NCBI GenBank assembly: GCA_030645535.1
Contig: JAUSNM010000015.1
Span: forward strand, 1-64,000
Source of the DNA: Gallionella sp.
GTDB lineage: Bacteria > Pseudomonadota > Gammaproteobacteria > Burkholderiales > Gallionellaceae
Length of the DNA stretch: 64,000 nucleotides
Direction of reading: 5' to 3'
Shown one piece after another: positions 17,289 through 26,128 of the stretch. How positions within the stretch are numbered: the stretch's first letter is position 1; each line of letters begins with the position of its first letter. The position numbers were made by a program, and so were the translations under genes. The notes beneath the pieces were generated by a model, which had not been told where the DNA came from, ran no database searches, and saw only the letters and a list, made by a program, of their open reading frames with translations.

Positions 17289-17590
17289 GATGTTTACTGA
17301 GGGTGAGCTTTTTACAAAATTCCCCGCCTGAGTGGAATCAAGCGCCGAATGGGGTGGGGATGGGTATTCATTGTTCGCAGGGTATCAGTTGTTAAAACCG
17401 TCAGGCTTGAGGCAGATACTACGCAATACACAGGAATAAAGCAACGGTGAGCAGGGTTTTGCGGACAGGTTAAAAGTCGGCCAAACGTTCAGATTTTGCG
17501 CACAATTGAGTGATTGTCAGCATGTAATGAATGGCTTGTTTCGTTGCAAAAAATTCCGGATTAGACGGATTTCCGGCGGATATGGTGCTC
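17289..17590. other. 302-base gap between pigment operon and flgA, no supported gene
   Basis: Contains the presumed promoter of the minus-strand pigment operon near its left end and the 3' end of flgA transcription at its right end. Only shadow frames are open. No strong promoter or hairpin was recognised. Confidence 0.5.
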
Positions 17591-18274
17591 TCAGGGATTG
17601 ATCTGAACCACGCCTTCCGCTCCGGCAATGCCGCTGACCACGCGACCCGAGGAGGTGCGAATCTGCACTGTTTCCCCTTCGCTGGCATTGTTGAGCGCAA
17701 CGCCTGAGCTGCTGAGGCTAAAACCACCGCCTTGTATGGAGAGCTTCACGGATTGTCCTTGCTTGACACTGTAAGGCGTGCGCAGCATATCTTCGCGCAA
17801 TGTATAGCCGGCTGCAATGCTATAGCGCAGCACTTTTCCAATCACTTGCCTGGCATCCGTTAGCCCGACATTTTGCGTGGTTTCGGTGGTTTGACGGGCC
17901 AAGTCCTCTTCGTGCACGATTTGCCCCATCGACAGCGGGCGTGCGCTGATTAGCAAATCGCGGGTAATTTTGATTTGCACCGGGATAAAAATACTCCAGC
18001 CGTTTGGATCGCTGCAACGCACACCGATGGAAACACGGCCGATGAGCTGGCTGCCAGTCGGCAGAAAGGCTTCGATTTTACTGCATTGACGCAACGCAAT
18101 TCGGCGATCGATTTCATCCACGTTAAAGGCAACTTTGCCGGGCAGTCCCGCAGTTTGCTGTCGTACAAAGGTATCAACAGTCGCTTTAAGTGCAGCGTGA
18201 TCCAGTTGTGGAGCCGCGACGGCAGTGGCGCAGAATAAACAGGCGATCAACAAAAGATTTTTCATGGGTGACAT
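17591..18274 (-). CDS. flgA: FlgA, P-ring assembly chaperone
   Basis: 227 residues with a signal peptide (LLLIACLFCATAVAA). The C-terminal half is the SAF/FlgA domain: DLLISARPLSMGQIVHEEDL, VIGKVLRYSIAAGYTLREDML, then VKQGQSVKLSIQGGGFSLSSSGVALNNASEGE, a typical end for this family. It acts in the periplasm to help FlgI polymerise into the P ring. It diverges from flgB with a 142-base gap; no flgM or flgN lies next to it, unlike in enterics. Start at the first or fourth codon (18265) cannot be decided. Confidence 0.92.
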   Translation of the reverse strand: MSPMKNLLLIACLFCATAVAAPQLDHAALKATVDTFVRQQTAGLPGKVAFNVDEIDRRIALRQCSKIEAFLPTGSQLIGRVSIGVRCSDPNGWSIFIPVQIKITRDLLISARPLSMGQIVHEEDLARQTTETTQNVGLTDARQVIGKVLRYSIAAGYTLREDMLRTPYSVKQGQSVKLSIQGGGFSLSSSGVALNNASEGETVQIRTSSGRVVSGIAGAEGVVQINP

Positions 18275-18334
18275 TGTGCGTGTCGCGCGCTTATAAGGGA
18301 AGCGTTGAATAGCCCGGAATTGAGGGGGAAAGTT

Positions 18335-18347
18335 GCCGTTAATCGGC
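18335..18347. promoter_or_regulatory. Palindromic GCCG(W)TAA-like element between flgA and flgB
   Basis: GCCGTTAATCGGC places a sigma-28-like -10 word on both strands (GCCGTTAA to the right, GCCGATTA to the left). No matching TAAA -35 box stands at the right distance on either side, so a FliA promoter here is only a possibility; the site could equally be an operator-like palindrome. Confidence 0.25.
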
Positions 18348-18416
18348 GGATAACAATTTCAATGTGCGACGTAGTATGCCTGTCATGCAAATTGTAACTG
18401 GCAAACAGGAGGCGTG

Positions 18417-18821
18417 ATGATCAACAAATTGGATGAGGCGCTGCGTTTTAACCAGACTGCATTGAGTTTGCGTGGTGCGCGTCAGGAATTGCTGGCTTCC
18501 AATATTGCCAATGCCGATACGCCGGGCTATAAGGCGCGAGACATAAATTTTGCCGCTGCGCTGCAAAATGCCGTTGCAGGCTCCTCTGTCAAGCTGCCTC
18601 TGGCAGCAAGTTCTTCCGTGCATTTGGAAGGTAATTCCGGCAGCACAGTCATGGGCGCCCCCGTGCTGTATCGCAGGCCGGTTCAGCCGAGTGCCGATGG
18701 TAATACGGTGGATATGGACGTAGAGCGTGCGCAGTTTGCCGACAATGCCTTGCGCTACGAAGCCTCGGTAAAATTTACCAGCGAAAAGTTGAAAGACATG
18801 TTGACGGCGTTGCAAGGCTAA
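18417..18821 (+). CDS. flgB: FlgB, flagellar basal-body rod protein
   Basis: 134 residues from the ATG at 18417; a GTG one codon earlier is open but too close to the AGGAGG at 18407-18412. The rod/hook signature ELLASNIANADTPGYKARDI is at residues 26-45, and the C-terminal DNALRYEASVKFTSEKLKDM forms the second coiled half. FlgB is the innermost rod protein. First gene of the flgBCDEFGHIJ run; flgC follows after 18 bases. Confidence 0.95.
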   Translation: MINKLDEALRFNQTALSLRGARQELLASNIANADTPGYKARDINFAAALQNAVAGSSVKLPLAASSSVHLEGNSGSTVMGAPVLYRRPVQPSADGNTVDMDVERAQFADNALRYEASVKFTSEKLKDMLTALQG

Positions 18822-18839
18822 CGAAAAAAGGAGAGTGTT

Positions 18840-19244
18840 GTGTCTCTGTTTAATATTTTTAATGTGGCAGGTTCCGGTATGGCGGCGCAGTCACAACGAC
18901 TGAACGCGGTTGCCAGTAATCTGGCGAATGCCGATAGTGCGACCAGTGCGGACGGCAATCCCTATCGTGCCAAACAAGTAATTTTTTCAGCAACGCCTAT
19001 GGGCAGTGCTGATGTGCAGGGTGTGAAGGTGCTTCGCGTGGCAGAAGACACTTCGCCGATGAAGATGGTTTACGACCCCAAACATCCGATGGCGGATGCG
19101 AAGGGTTATGTGGCGATGCCTAATGTGAACGTGGTGGATGAGATGGTGAACATGATCTCGGCTTCCCGCGCCTATCAGAATAACGTGGATGTGTTGAACA
19201 CGTCTAAAACCCTGTTGTTAAAGACGCTGACTATCGGTCAATAA
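18840..19244 (+). CDS. flgC: FlgC, flagellar basal-body rod protein
   Basis: 134 residues starting at a GTG, with GGAG 8 bases upstream. N-terminal motif [16 protein letters not shown] and C-terminal [23 protein letters not shown] are the two helical ends of the rod family. Proximal rod component assembled with FlgB and FlgF. The last stop is followed by a pair of inverted heptamer arrays before flgD. Confidence 0.95.
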   Translation: MSLFNIFNVAGSGMAAQSQRLNAVASNLANADSATSADGNPYRAKQVIFSATPMGSADVQGVKVLRVAEDTSPMKMVYDPKHPMADAKGYVAMPNVNVVDEMVNMISASRAYQNNVDVLNTSKTLLLKTLTIGQ

Positions 19245-19248
19245 AACT

Positions 19249-19328
19249 AGTAAGTGGTCAGTAGGGAGTGGTGAGTAGGAAAGCCGCTCTTCAACTCACA
19301 ACTTACCACTTACCACTTACGACTTACA
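19249..19328. repeat. Inverted pair of 7-bp repeat arrays before flgD
   Basis: Left array 19249-19276: AGTAAGT, GGTCAGT, AGGGAGT, GGTGAGT. Right array 19294-19328: ACTCACA, ACTTACC, ACTTACC, ACTTACG, ACTTACA, the reverse-complement type. The two face each other around a 17-base centre and could fold into a long imperfect hairpin. The right array ends two bases before the Shine-Dalgarno AAGGA of flgD. Confidence 0.85.
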
Positions 19329-19338
19329 AGGATAAATC

Positions 19339-20022
19339 ATGGTTACCGCGACTACCAATACAACGAATTCCAGTGCAGTGTTTGCCGCTTTAAATGGAAG
19401 CGGCGCTTCAACGGCTACTACGGCATCGGCAGCAACGGCTTCGCAGGATCGCTTCATGAAGTTGCTGGTAACTCAATTGAAGAATCAGGATCCGCTCAAT
19501 CCGATGGATAACGCGCAGATGACGTCGCAAATGGCGCAAATCAGCACGGTGAGCGGTATTGATAAATTAAACGCCACGCTGCAAGCGTTGAGCGCCAGCA
19601 TGACGCCGAATCAGACTGTGCAGGCGGCCAGCATGATAGGGCATGGTGTGCTGGTGCCGGGCAGTGGCGTTGACCTGGCGGCAGGTGTGGGTCTGGGTGG
19701 TTTTGATCTGACGCAGCCTGTTGATAGCGCGAAGGTGTCGGTTTACGATCAGACGGGTGCGCTGGTGAGCAGTATAGATCTGGGGGCTCAACCGGCCGGC
19801 ATCACCAAGTGGCAATGGGATGGCAAGGACAATGCGGGAACCGTCCTGGCGAATGGTGCTTATACTTTTAAGGTTGACGCGTCCCAGGCTGGTAATACAG
19901 TGGCTGCGACCAGTTTGCAATATGGCGTGGTAAACAGTGTTACTCAGGGTGCGACAGGTTTGTCCTTGAGTGTAGGGTCTTTGCAAAACATCGCGCTTGC
20001 CCAGGTTCAACAAATTCTTTAA
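19339..20022 (+). CDS. flgD: FlgD, hook-capping scaffold protein
   Basis: 227 residues. The N-terminal region has the FlgD export/assembly segment DRFMKLLVTQLKNQDPLNPMDNAQ (about residues 36-59), followed by the FLG_D tudor-like and Ig-like parts with ITKWQWDGKDNAGTVLANGAYTF, typical for the family. It forms the removable cap on which FlgE subunits polymerise. A serine/threonine/alanine-rich first 30 residues is usual. Followed after 15 bases by flgE. Confidence 0.95.
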   Translation: MVTATTNTTNSSAVFAALNGSGASTATTASAATASQDRFMKLLVTQLKNQDPLNPMDNAQMTSQMAQISTVSGIDKLNATLQALSASMTPNQTVQAASMIGHGVLVPGSGVDLAAGVGLGGFDLTQPVDSAKVSVYDQTGALVSSIDLGAQPAGITKWQWDGKDNAGTVLANGAYTFKVDASQAGNTVAATSLQYGVVNSVTQGATGLSLSVGSLQNIALAQVQQIL

Positions 20023-20037
20023 AGTCAGGAGACGATC

Positions 20038-21513
20038 ATGGGTTTTCAACAGGGTTTGAGCGGTTTAAATGCGTCGGCGAAACATCTGGATACCATAGGC
20101 AACAACGTCGCGAATGCCAGTACCGTTGGTTTCAAGCAGTCGCAGGCGCAATTTGCCGACATGTTCGCAGCCTCCCTGTCGGGTAGTGGCGGGTTGCAAA
20201 TAGGCACCGGGACTAAGCTTGCGGCTGTGGCGCAACAGTTCACGCAAGGGAATATAACCAATACCAGCAATCCGCTGGATACGGCCATCAGCGGGCAGGG
20301 TTTCTTTCGCCTGACCGATGCTTCCGGCGCTGCGTTGTATAGCAGGAATGGCCAGTTTCAAGTGGATAAAAATGGTTTTTTGGTCAATAATCAGGGGCAT
20401 ACGGTATCTGGTTATTTGCCGAATGCAACCGGTCTTATCGCCGCCACAGCCCCTGTGCCGCTGCAACTCAATTCGGCAGATTTGAGTCCTAATATGACGA
20501 CGACTGCGATTGTCGGGGCTAATCTGGATTCGCGTTCCGCTATACCGCTAAATCCGGTTTTCAGTTCAATCGACCCGACTTCTTATACCAGTTCAACCTC
20601 GCTATCGGTTTATGACAGCCTGGGTGCAAGTCACGTAGGGACGCTGTATTTTCAGCGACTTCCGATTACGCCTCCGACGCTTGTTGGACCGAACACCACG
20701 ACCTCAGCGACCCTCAGTACTGCCGCAGGTTTGGCAATTGGCAATACGATTACTTTCTCTCTTCCAGTGCCGGCGCAGACTGCGACTATTACCGGTATTG
20801 CGGGTAATGTGGTGAGTTTTGCCGCTTTAGGATTTGCACCGGGTGCGGGTGCGCTCATTACTACCAATGCGCCATCTTCCAACTGGAATACCTATTTGAC
20901 GGTAGATGGCGCCGCTGTGGCGGGTGCCACTACGCCGCAACTTGCAACCCTTACTTTTGATTTGCTGGGTAAGCTTTCTTCTACCACGCCAGTCAGTGCG
21001 CCGGTCGGGAGGGTCTCTACCGCCGCCTTGTTTCCGACGTCAACTACCGTCTCCACCACCCAGACGCTTGCGTTTGACTTTGGTTCGCCGACTGCCGCCA
21101 CGACGCAATTCGGTGGAACTTTCGGCGTCAATACATTGACTCAGAATGGTTACACTTCGGGGCGTCTGAATTCGACCAGTACCAGTGCGGACGGCACAAT
21201 TTTAGGCCGTTATTCCAACGGACAATCGCGTGCGATGGGGCAAATCGTGCTGGCAAATTTTACCAATTCGCAAGGCTTGCAGCCCGTGGGAAACAACGAA
21301 TGGGTGGAGACGTCCTCATCGGGTGGTCCGTTGGTGGGTGCGCCGGGATCCAGCAGCCTGGGTGTGTTGCAGTCCTCCGCGACTGAAGACTCCAACGTGG
21401 ATCTGACCGCTGAGCTGGTCAACATGATCACTGCACAGCGCGTTTATCAGGCCAATGCGCAGACCATCAAGACGCAGGATCAGTTGCTGCAAACCATCGT
21501 GAGTCTGAGATAA
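20038..21513 (+). CDS. flgE: FlgE, flagellar hook protein
   Basis: 491 residues, longer than the E. coli protein (402) because of a threonine-rich central insertion (about residues 215-335) in the outer hook domains. The D0 helix shows GFQQGLSGLNASAKHLDTIGNNVAN and STVGFKQSQAQFADM; the C-terminal end NVDLTAELVNMITAQRVYQANAQTIKT is the matching partner. It builds the hook joining rod to filament; length is set by FliK. Followed by a heptamer array and flgF. Confidence 0.96.
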   Translation: MGFQQGLSGLNASAKHLDTIGNNVANASTVGFKQSQAQFADMFAASLSGSGGLQIGTGTKLAAVAQQFTQGNITNTSNPLDTAISGQGFFRLTDASGAALYSRNGQFQVDKNGFLVNNQGHTVSGYLPNATGLIAATAPVPLQLNSADLSPNMTTTAIVGANLDSRSAIPLNPVFSSIDPTSYTSSTSLSVYDSLGASHVGTLYFQRLPITPPTLVGPNTTTSATLSTAAGLAIGNTITFSLPVPAQTATITGIAGNVVSFAALGFAPGAGALITTNAPSSNWNTYLTVDGAAVAGATTPQLATLTFDLLGKLSSTTPVSAPVGRVSTAALFPTSTTVSTTQTLAFDFGSPTAATTQFGGTFGVNTLTQNGYTSGRLNSTSTSADGTILGRYSNGQSRAMGQIVLANFTNSQGLQPVGNNEWVETSSSGGPLVGAPGSSSLGVLQSSATEDSNVDLTAELVNMITAQRVYQANAQTIKTQDQLLQTIVSLR

Positions 21514-21522
21514 CGTGAAACA

Positions 21523-21550
21523 GCTGGTTGCTGGTAGCTAGTGGTCGGGA
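21523..21550. repeat. 7-bp repeat array between flgE and flgF
   Basis: Units GCTGGTT, GCTGGTA, GCTAGTG and a degenerate GTCGGGA run in 7-base register from 21523. The last unit supplies the GGGA of the probable flgF Shine-Dalgarno. Confidence 0.65.
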
Positions 21551-21557
21551 GAATGTA

Positions 21558-22301
21558 ATGGATAAGTTGATTTATACTGCGATGACAGGTGCCTCTCATG
21601 TGCTGCAGCAGCAGGCATCGGTGTCAGAGAACCTGGCCAATACCAATACCCCCGGGTTTCGCGCGACATTAAACACCTTTCGCGCCGTGCCATTGGTAGG
21701 CGAAGGCTTGCCTACCCGTGCATTCGTGGTGGATTCCACGGCGGGGTTCGATTTTACCCCCGCTGCTTTTCAGCCTACCGGGCGCGCGCTGGATGTGGCG
21801 ATTAACGGCCCCGGCTGGATAGCCGTGCAAGCTGCGGACGGCCGTGAGGCATACACCCGCAATGGCAGCTTTCAAATCAGCTCGAATGGCGTGTTGCAAA
21901 CACGCAGCGGACTGAATGTGATGGGTGAGTCTGGCCCGATTACGATTCCGCAGGGTACTCAGCTCACGTTTGCAAAAGATGGTACGATTTCAACTGTCCC
22001 GGAAGGCAACCAGGCAACCTCAGTCGTTGTCGTGGGGCGTTTGAAGCTGGTTAATCCGCCCTCAGCGCAATTGGAGCGCGGCGGGGATGGCATGTTTCGT
22101 CTGAAGGATGGTTCGGTCGCGCCTGCGGATGCTAAAACTGAAGTCGTCCCCGGCACGCTGGAAGGCAGTAATGTGAATACGGTAGAAATGATGGTGAACA
22201 TGATTTCACTGGCACGTAAATTCGATATGCAGATGAAAATGCTGACAACTGCGGATAACGATGCAAAACAAGCCAGTTCGATAATGAGTATAGCTGGCTA
22301 A
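21558..22301 (+). CDS. flgF: FlgF, proximal rod protein
   Basis: 247 residues from the ATG at 21558; a longer frame from 21528 runs through the heptamer array and is rejected. Start MDKLIYTAMTGASHVLQQQ and SENLANTNTPGFRATLNTF are FlgF features; DVAINGPGWIAVQAADGREAYTR is the central conserved block and NTVEMMVNMISLARKFDMQMKM the C-terminal helix. Part of the rod between FlgC and FlgG. Confidence 0.95.
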   Translation: MDKLIYTAMTGASHVLQQQASVSENLANTNTPGFRATLNTFRAVPLVGEGLPTRAFVVDSTAGFDFTPAAFQPTGRALDVAINGPGWIAVQAADGREAYTRNGSFQISSNGVLQTRSGLNVMGESGPITIPQGTQLTFAKDGTISTVPEGNQATSVVVVGRLKLVNPPSAQLERGGDGMFRLKDGSVAPADAKTEVVPGTLEGSNVNTVEMMVNMISLARKFDMQMKMLTTADNDAKQASSIMSIAG

Positions 22302-22305
22302 AAAC

Positions 22306-22403
22306 CAGTTGGTAGTTGATAGACACTAGTTGTTAGTTGGTGTTGTTCGCTACGCGGGTTTTGATTTAACTAATAACTAACGACTAACGACTAGGAGCTA
22401 ACG
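22306..22403. repeat. Inverted pair of 7-bp repeat arrays before flgG
   Basis: Left array 22306-22340: CAGTTGG, TAGTTGA, TAGACAC, TAGTTGT, TAGTTGG. Right array 22369-22403: ACTAATA, ACTAACG, ACTAACG, ACTAGGA, GCTAACG, in reverse-complement sense. The AGGAG used as flgG Shine-Dalgarno is formed by two repeat units (22393-22397). Confidence 0.85.
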
Positions 22404-22405
22404 TT

Positions 22406-23188
22406 ATGATACGTTCTTTGTGGATTGCCAAAACCGGTCTGGATGCGCAGCAAACCCAGATGGATACGATTGCCAATAATCTGGCTAACGTGAGTACCAA
22501 TGGCTTCAAGCGCTCGCGTGCGGTATTTGAGGATTTGCTGTATCAGACGATCCGTCAGCCCGGCGCGCAGTCATCGCAGCAAACACAGATCCCGTCAGGC
22601 TTGCAGGTTGGCACCGGCGTGCGACCTGTTGCCGCCGAGCGGATTCATACCCAGGGTAATCTGCAGCAAACCGGCAACCAGCTGGATGTGGCGATACAGG
22701 GGAGCGGATTCTTTCAGGTGCTGATGCCGGATGGTTCGACCGGATACACACGCGACGGATCGTTTCAGCGTGATAGCCAGGGGCAGATGGTGACGTCGAG
22801 CGGTTTCCCTGTTCAGCCTGCGATTACGCTGCCGGCCAATGCCCTCACGGTGACCATCGGTCGGGATGGTGTCGTATCGGTGACTCAACCCGGCGTAGCC
22901 GCCCCCGTTCAGGTGGGTAGCATGCAAGTGACGACTTTCATCAATCCGGCCGGCTTGATGAGTCAGGGCGAGAACCTTTATCAGGAAACCGCTTCATCGG
23001 GCACGCCCAGCGTCAATGTACCGGGCACCAACGGCAGCGGTTTGTTGAGTCAGAATTATGTGGAAACTTCGAATGTGAACGTGGTGGAAGAGATGGTGAA
23101 CATGATACAGACGCAACGCGCCTATGAGATCAATTCCAAAGCAATCACGACTTCGGATCAGATGTTGCAGAAATTGACGCAAATGTAG
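22406..23188 (+). CDS. flgG: FlgG, distal rod protein
   Basis: 260 residues, the usual length. [41 protein letters not shown] and the C-terminal [21 protein letters not shown] are diagnostic for FlgG. The segment [24 protein letters not shown] is the rod-specific stretch. It forms the distal rod passing through the P and L rings. Confidence 0.97.
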   Translation: MIRSLWIAKTGLDAQQTQMDTIANNLANVSTNGFKRSRAVFEDLLYQTIRQPGAQSSQQTQIPSGLQVGTGVRPVAAERIHTQGNLQQTGNQLDVAIQGSGFFQVLMPDGSTGYTRDGSFQRDSQGQMVTSSGFPVQPAITLPANALTVTIGRDGVVSVTQPGVAAPVQVGSMQVTTFINPAGLMSQGENLYQETASSGTPSVNVPGTNGSGLLSQNYVETSNVNVVEEMVNMIQTQRAYEINSKAITTSDQMLQKLTQM

Positions 23189-23287
23189 TGAAACTCTTGC
23201 GGCGATTGCGTGTCTACGTATCCGTTGTGAGAGCTTTACCAATGGTTACATTACGGGCGGCGCTTTGCCATATCCGGTTAAAGGGGC

Positions 23288-23315
23288 GAGAATTGAGAAT
23301 CGAGAAACGAGGAGC
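23288..23315. repeat. 7-bp repeat array at the flgH start region
   Basis: GAGAATT, GAGAATC, GAGAAAC and GAGGAGC follow each other in 7-base register. The array lies inside the open frame of flgH just before its signal-peptide core and contains the TTG at 23293 that could serve as start. Confidence 0.7.
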
Positions 23316-24018
23316 ACGGGGTTTATATTATCTGACTGTGTGTCTTCTGCTGGCGGCCTGTTCTGCCAGTGTGCCGCCGACCCGTATTCATCAGCCGATG
23401 ACGGCCACACCTGCAAGCCGGAACGTTGTGGCACCGGCAGACGGGTCTATTTACCACGCCGGAATAAATGAACGTCCGCTTTTCGAGGACAGACGTGCAC
23501 GGAATGTGGGCGATATTCTGACCATCAACGTAGTCGAGAGTACCTCAGGTAGCCGCAAGGCCAGCGACGGCTCAACCAGCGCAAACGCCATCAATGCCGC
23601 CACGCCAAATGTGACCGTAGGGGCGGCGGGTGCCGCCGCCGGTGCGTTGTCCAAGCTGCTGCTGAAACCCTTTAACATGACCAGCAGCAACAGCAACAAA
23701 TCCTCCACCACAGGAACGGGCGCGGCGAGTGAGACTTTGACGGGAACGATAGCCGTGACGGTGATTGAAGTATTGCCCAACGGTAATTTGCTGGTGAGCG
23801 GTGAAAAACAAGTGGCACTGAATTCCAGCGACGAGTACATTCGTTTTTCCGGTGTGGTCAATCCGGTCAGTATTTCCAATCTGAATGTCGTTCAGTCCAC
23901 ACAGGTCGCCGATGCGCATCTTGAATACAAGAATGCGGGCGCGATGAATCAGTTTATGAACGATTCACAGTCTTTGGGATTCCTCGGCCGGTTCTTCATG
24001 TCAGTGCTGCCATTCTAA
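23293..24018 (+). CDS. flgH: FlgH, L-ring lipoprotein
   Basis: About 241 residues if it starts at the TTG of 23293; the frame is open from a GTG at 23188 that overlaps the flgG stop, and an ATG exists at 23242, so the start is uncertain. The lipoprotein signal is LTVCLLLAACS, with the cysteine as lipidated residue 1 of the mature protein. The mature part has SIYHAGINERPLFEDRRARNVGDILTINV and ends NAGAMNQFMNDSQSLGFLGRFFMSVLPF, the usual FlgH ends. It forms the outer-membrane bushing of the motor. The heptamer array in its first codons is unusual. Confidence 0.93.
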   Translation: MRIEKRGARGLYYLTVCLLLAACSASVPPTRIHQPMTATPASRNVVAPADGSIYHAGINERPLFEDRRARNVGDILTINVVESTSGSRKASDGSTSANAINAATPNVTVGAAGAAAGALSKLLLKPFNMTSSNSNKSSTTGTGAASETLTGTIAVTVIEVLPNGNLLVSGEKQVALNSSDEYIRFSGVVNPVSISNLNVVQSTQVADAHLEYKNAGAMNQFMNDSQSLGFLGRFFMSVLPF

Positions 24019-24086
24019 AGGCAGGAGTCAGGAACGAGAAAAACCAGTGTGCCGTTTCTGGCTGTATCCTGAATCCTGAATCCTAT
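24019..24086. repeat. 7-bp repeat arrays before flgI
   Basis: Left units AGGCAGG, AGTCAGG, AACGAGA (24019-24039) and right units ATCCTGA, ATCCTGA, ATCCTAT (24066-24086). The right copies are of reverse-complement type to the left (TCAGGAT against GTCAGGA), so again an inverted arrangement. Confidence 0.6.
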
Positions 24087-24100
24087 TTAAAGGGTTAACA

Positions 24101-25192
24101 ATGAAACGAATTTTTGCAGTGCTGTGTTTGATGTTGTTGCCATTTTCAGCCTTCGCCGATCGTATCAAGGATGTCGCAAGCATCCAGGGTGTGCGAGACA
24201 ACCAATTGTCCGGATACGGACTGGTGTTCGGCCTGGATGGTACAGGTGATCAGACCACGCAAACGCCATTTACCGTGCAGAGTATCATCAGCATGTTGTC
24301 GCAAATGGGCGTCAATATCCCTCAAGGCACCAGTTTGCAGCTCAAGAATGTCGCCGCCGTGATGGTCACTGCCACCTTGCCGCCATTTTCCAAGCCGGGT
24401 CAGACGATCGACGTCACCGCGTCTTCAATAGGCAATGCCAAGAGTCTGCGGGGCGGGACATTGTTGATGACGCCTCTGAAAGGTGCGGATGGTCAGGTGT
24501 ACGCGATGGCGCAGGGCAATGTGCTGGTCAGTGGTATGGGGGCCTCCGCCGGAGGTGCTTCGGTGCAGGTCAACCATTTGAATGTCGGGCGTGTGCCTGC
24601 AGGGGCTACTGTTGAGCGTGCGGTGCCGACCGTGCTGGGGCAGGGTGAATATATTCATCTGGAACTGCACAGCAATGATTTCACCACCGCCTCGCGCGTT
24701 GTCGACGTCATCAATACTCAAATCGGCTCCGGAACTGCAGAGGCTCAGGACGGACGGATGATAGAAGTGCGCGCCCCCCGGGGAAATGGACTGGTCGCCT
24801 TTATTTCAAGGATTGAAAATCTGGAAATAAATCAGGCGCAAGGCGTAGCCAAGGTAATTATCAATGCGCGTACCGGTTCGATTGTGATGAATCAGGCGGT
24901 GACACTGGATGCCTGTGCCGTGGCGCATGGCAATTTGACCGTAGTCATCAATACCGAGAGCGCGGTGAGTCAGCCCAATGCTCGTTCCGAAGGAAATACT
25001 GTTGTAACCGACAAGACCACGATCGATGTCAAGAGCGACAAAGGCGGACTGGTGGAGTTGCCCAAAGGCGTGTCATTGAGCGAAGTGGTCAAGGCGTTGA
25101 ATGCGATCGGCGCTACCCCGCAGGACTTGCTGGCAATCTTGCAGGCGATGAAGTCGGCAGGGGCGTTACATGCCGAGCTGGAGGTGATTTAA
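24101..25192 (+). CDS. flgI: FlgI, P-ring protein
   Basis: 363 residues with signal peptide (FAVLCLMLLPFSAFA). Conserved FlgI blocks: DRIKDVASIQGVRDNQLSGYGLV, then LDGTGDQT, then TVTASSIGNAKSLRGGTLLMTPLKGADGQVYA in part, and VVINTESAVSQPN. It polymerises around the rod in the peptidoglycan layer. flgJ starts immediately after its stop. Confidence 0.97.
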   Translation: MKRIFAVLCLMLLPFSAFADRIKDVASIQGVRDNQLSGYGLVFGLDGTGDQTTQTPFTVQSIISMLSQMGVNIPQGTSLQLKNVAAVMVTATLPPFSKPGQTIDVTASSIGNAKSLRGGTLLMTPLKGADGQVYAMAQGNVLVSGMGASAGGASVQVNHLNVGRVPAGATVERAVPTVLGQGEYIHLELHSNDFTTASRVVDVINTQIGSGTAEAQDGRMIEVRAPRGNGLVAFISRIENLEINQAQGVAKVIINARTGSIVMNQAVTLDACAVAHGNLTVVINTESAVSQPNARSEGNTVVTDKTTIDVKSDKGGLVELPKGVSLSEVVKALNAIGATPQDLLAILQAMKSAGALHAELEVI

Positions 25193-26056
25193 GTGGTAGC
25201 TCAACTGAATACGACGGCTAATCTGGCGATTGACAGCCAGTCGCTGGCCCAGTTGCGCACACAGGCCAAAAGCTCGCCGGATCAGGCGCTTAAAGTCGCG
25301 GCCCAGCAATTCGAGTCGGTGTTCATGAACATGATGCTCAAAAGCATGCGCGAAGCCACGCCGCAGGACGGCATGATGGACAGCGATCAGAGCCGCATGT
25401 TCACCGGTATGCTGGATCAGCAATTAGCGCAGAGTATGTCCAGCAAAGGTATCGGTCTTGCCGATATGCTGGTCAAGCAACTGAGTCGTACCGGTCTGAC
25501 TGCGCCAATGCCTCAGGTTCCCGGTTCCCAGTCTCCGGTTTCCGGTTCTCAGTACTCAGCACCCAGCACTCAAACTGTGCCTTCCGCATACAACGCAACA
25601 ACCCAGCAGGATTTTGTGAACAAGATGTTGCCGTCAGCCTTGCAGGCAAGTGCGGCCAGCGGCGTGCCGCCCCAGCTGATTTTGGGGCAGGCAGCCCTGG
25701 AGAGCGGATGGGGTAAGCGAGAAATTGCAATGCCGGATGGCAGCAACAGTTATAACCTGTTTGGCATCAAGGCGAATGCAGGCTGGCACGGCAAAGTGGC
25801 TGAGGTAATGACCACCGAATACAAGGATGGCGTGGCAAGCAAGCAAGTCGAAAAATTCCGCGCTTACTCATCCTATGCGGAAGCCTTCAAGGATTATGCC
25901 GGCATGCTGAGCAATAATCCGCGCTATGCAAACGTGATGCAGCAAACCGACAGCCCGGCCGGCATGGCACAAGCCTTGCAAAAATCCGGGTATGCGACTG
26001 ACCCGAAATATGCCGAAAAATTGGTTAGCGTGATGAAACAAATGAACATCGGTTAA
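25193..26056 (+). CDS. flgJ: FlgJ, rod scaffold and peptidoglycan hydrolase
   Basis: 287 residues from a GTG directly after the flgI stop; no ATG is available upstream of the family start. The N-terminal rod-binding domain has AAQQFESVFMNMMLKSMREAT. Residues near 108-128 are a proline/serine linker encoded by nine 7-bp repeats. The C-terminal glucosaminidase (GH73-type) domain shows ASGVPPQLILGQAALESGWGK with the catalytic glutamate, then SYNLFGIKA and FRAYSSYAEAFKDYAGML. It opens the cell wall for rod passage. Confidence 0.96.
   Translation: MVAQLNTTANLAIDSQSLAQLRTQAKSSPDQALKVAAQQFESVFMNMMLKSMREATPQDGMMDSDQSRMFTGMLDQQLAQSMSSKGIGLADMLVKQLSRTGLTAPMPQVPGSQSPVSGSQYSAPSTQTVPSAYNATTQQDFVNKMLPSALQASAASGVPPQLILGQAALESGWGKREIAMPDGSNSYNLFGIKANAGWHGKVAEVMTTEYKDGVASKQVEKFRAYSSYAEAFKDYAGMLSNNPRYANVMQQTDSPAGMAQALQKSGYATDPKYAEKLVSVMKQMNIG
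25515..25577. repeat. In-frame array of nine 7-bp repeats inside flgJ
   Basis: Units read AGGTTCC, CGGTTCC, CAGTCTC, CGGTTTC, CGGTTCT, CAGTACT, CAGCACC, CAGCACT, CAAACTG. Sixty-three bases is nine heptamers and 21 codons, so the frame is kept. It encodes a PGSQSPVSGSQYSAPST-type linker between the two FlgJ domains. Confidence 0.85.
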
Positions 26057-26062
26057 TCATAC

Positions 26063-26089
26063 TAAAGAATTATCAAGGCATGCCGATAA
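26063..26089 (+). promoter_or_regulatory. Sigma-28 (FliA) promoter for flgKL
   Basis: TAAAGAAT at 26063-26070, an 11-base spacer and GCCGATAA at 26082-26089 match the FliA consensus TAAAGTTT-N11-GCCGATAA with a perfect -10 and TAAAG in the -35. It stands 39 bases upstream of the flgK start codon. It separates late filament-junction genes from the earlier flgB-J run. Confidence 0.85.
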
Positions 26090-26128
26090 ACAATATGTAA
26101 GCGTCGGTGGGTTGATAAGGGGAAGATC

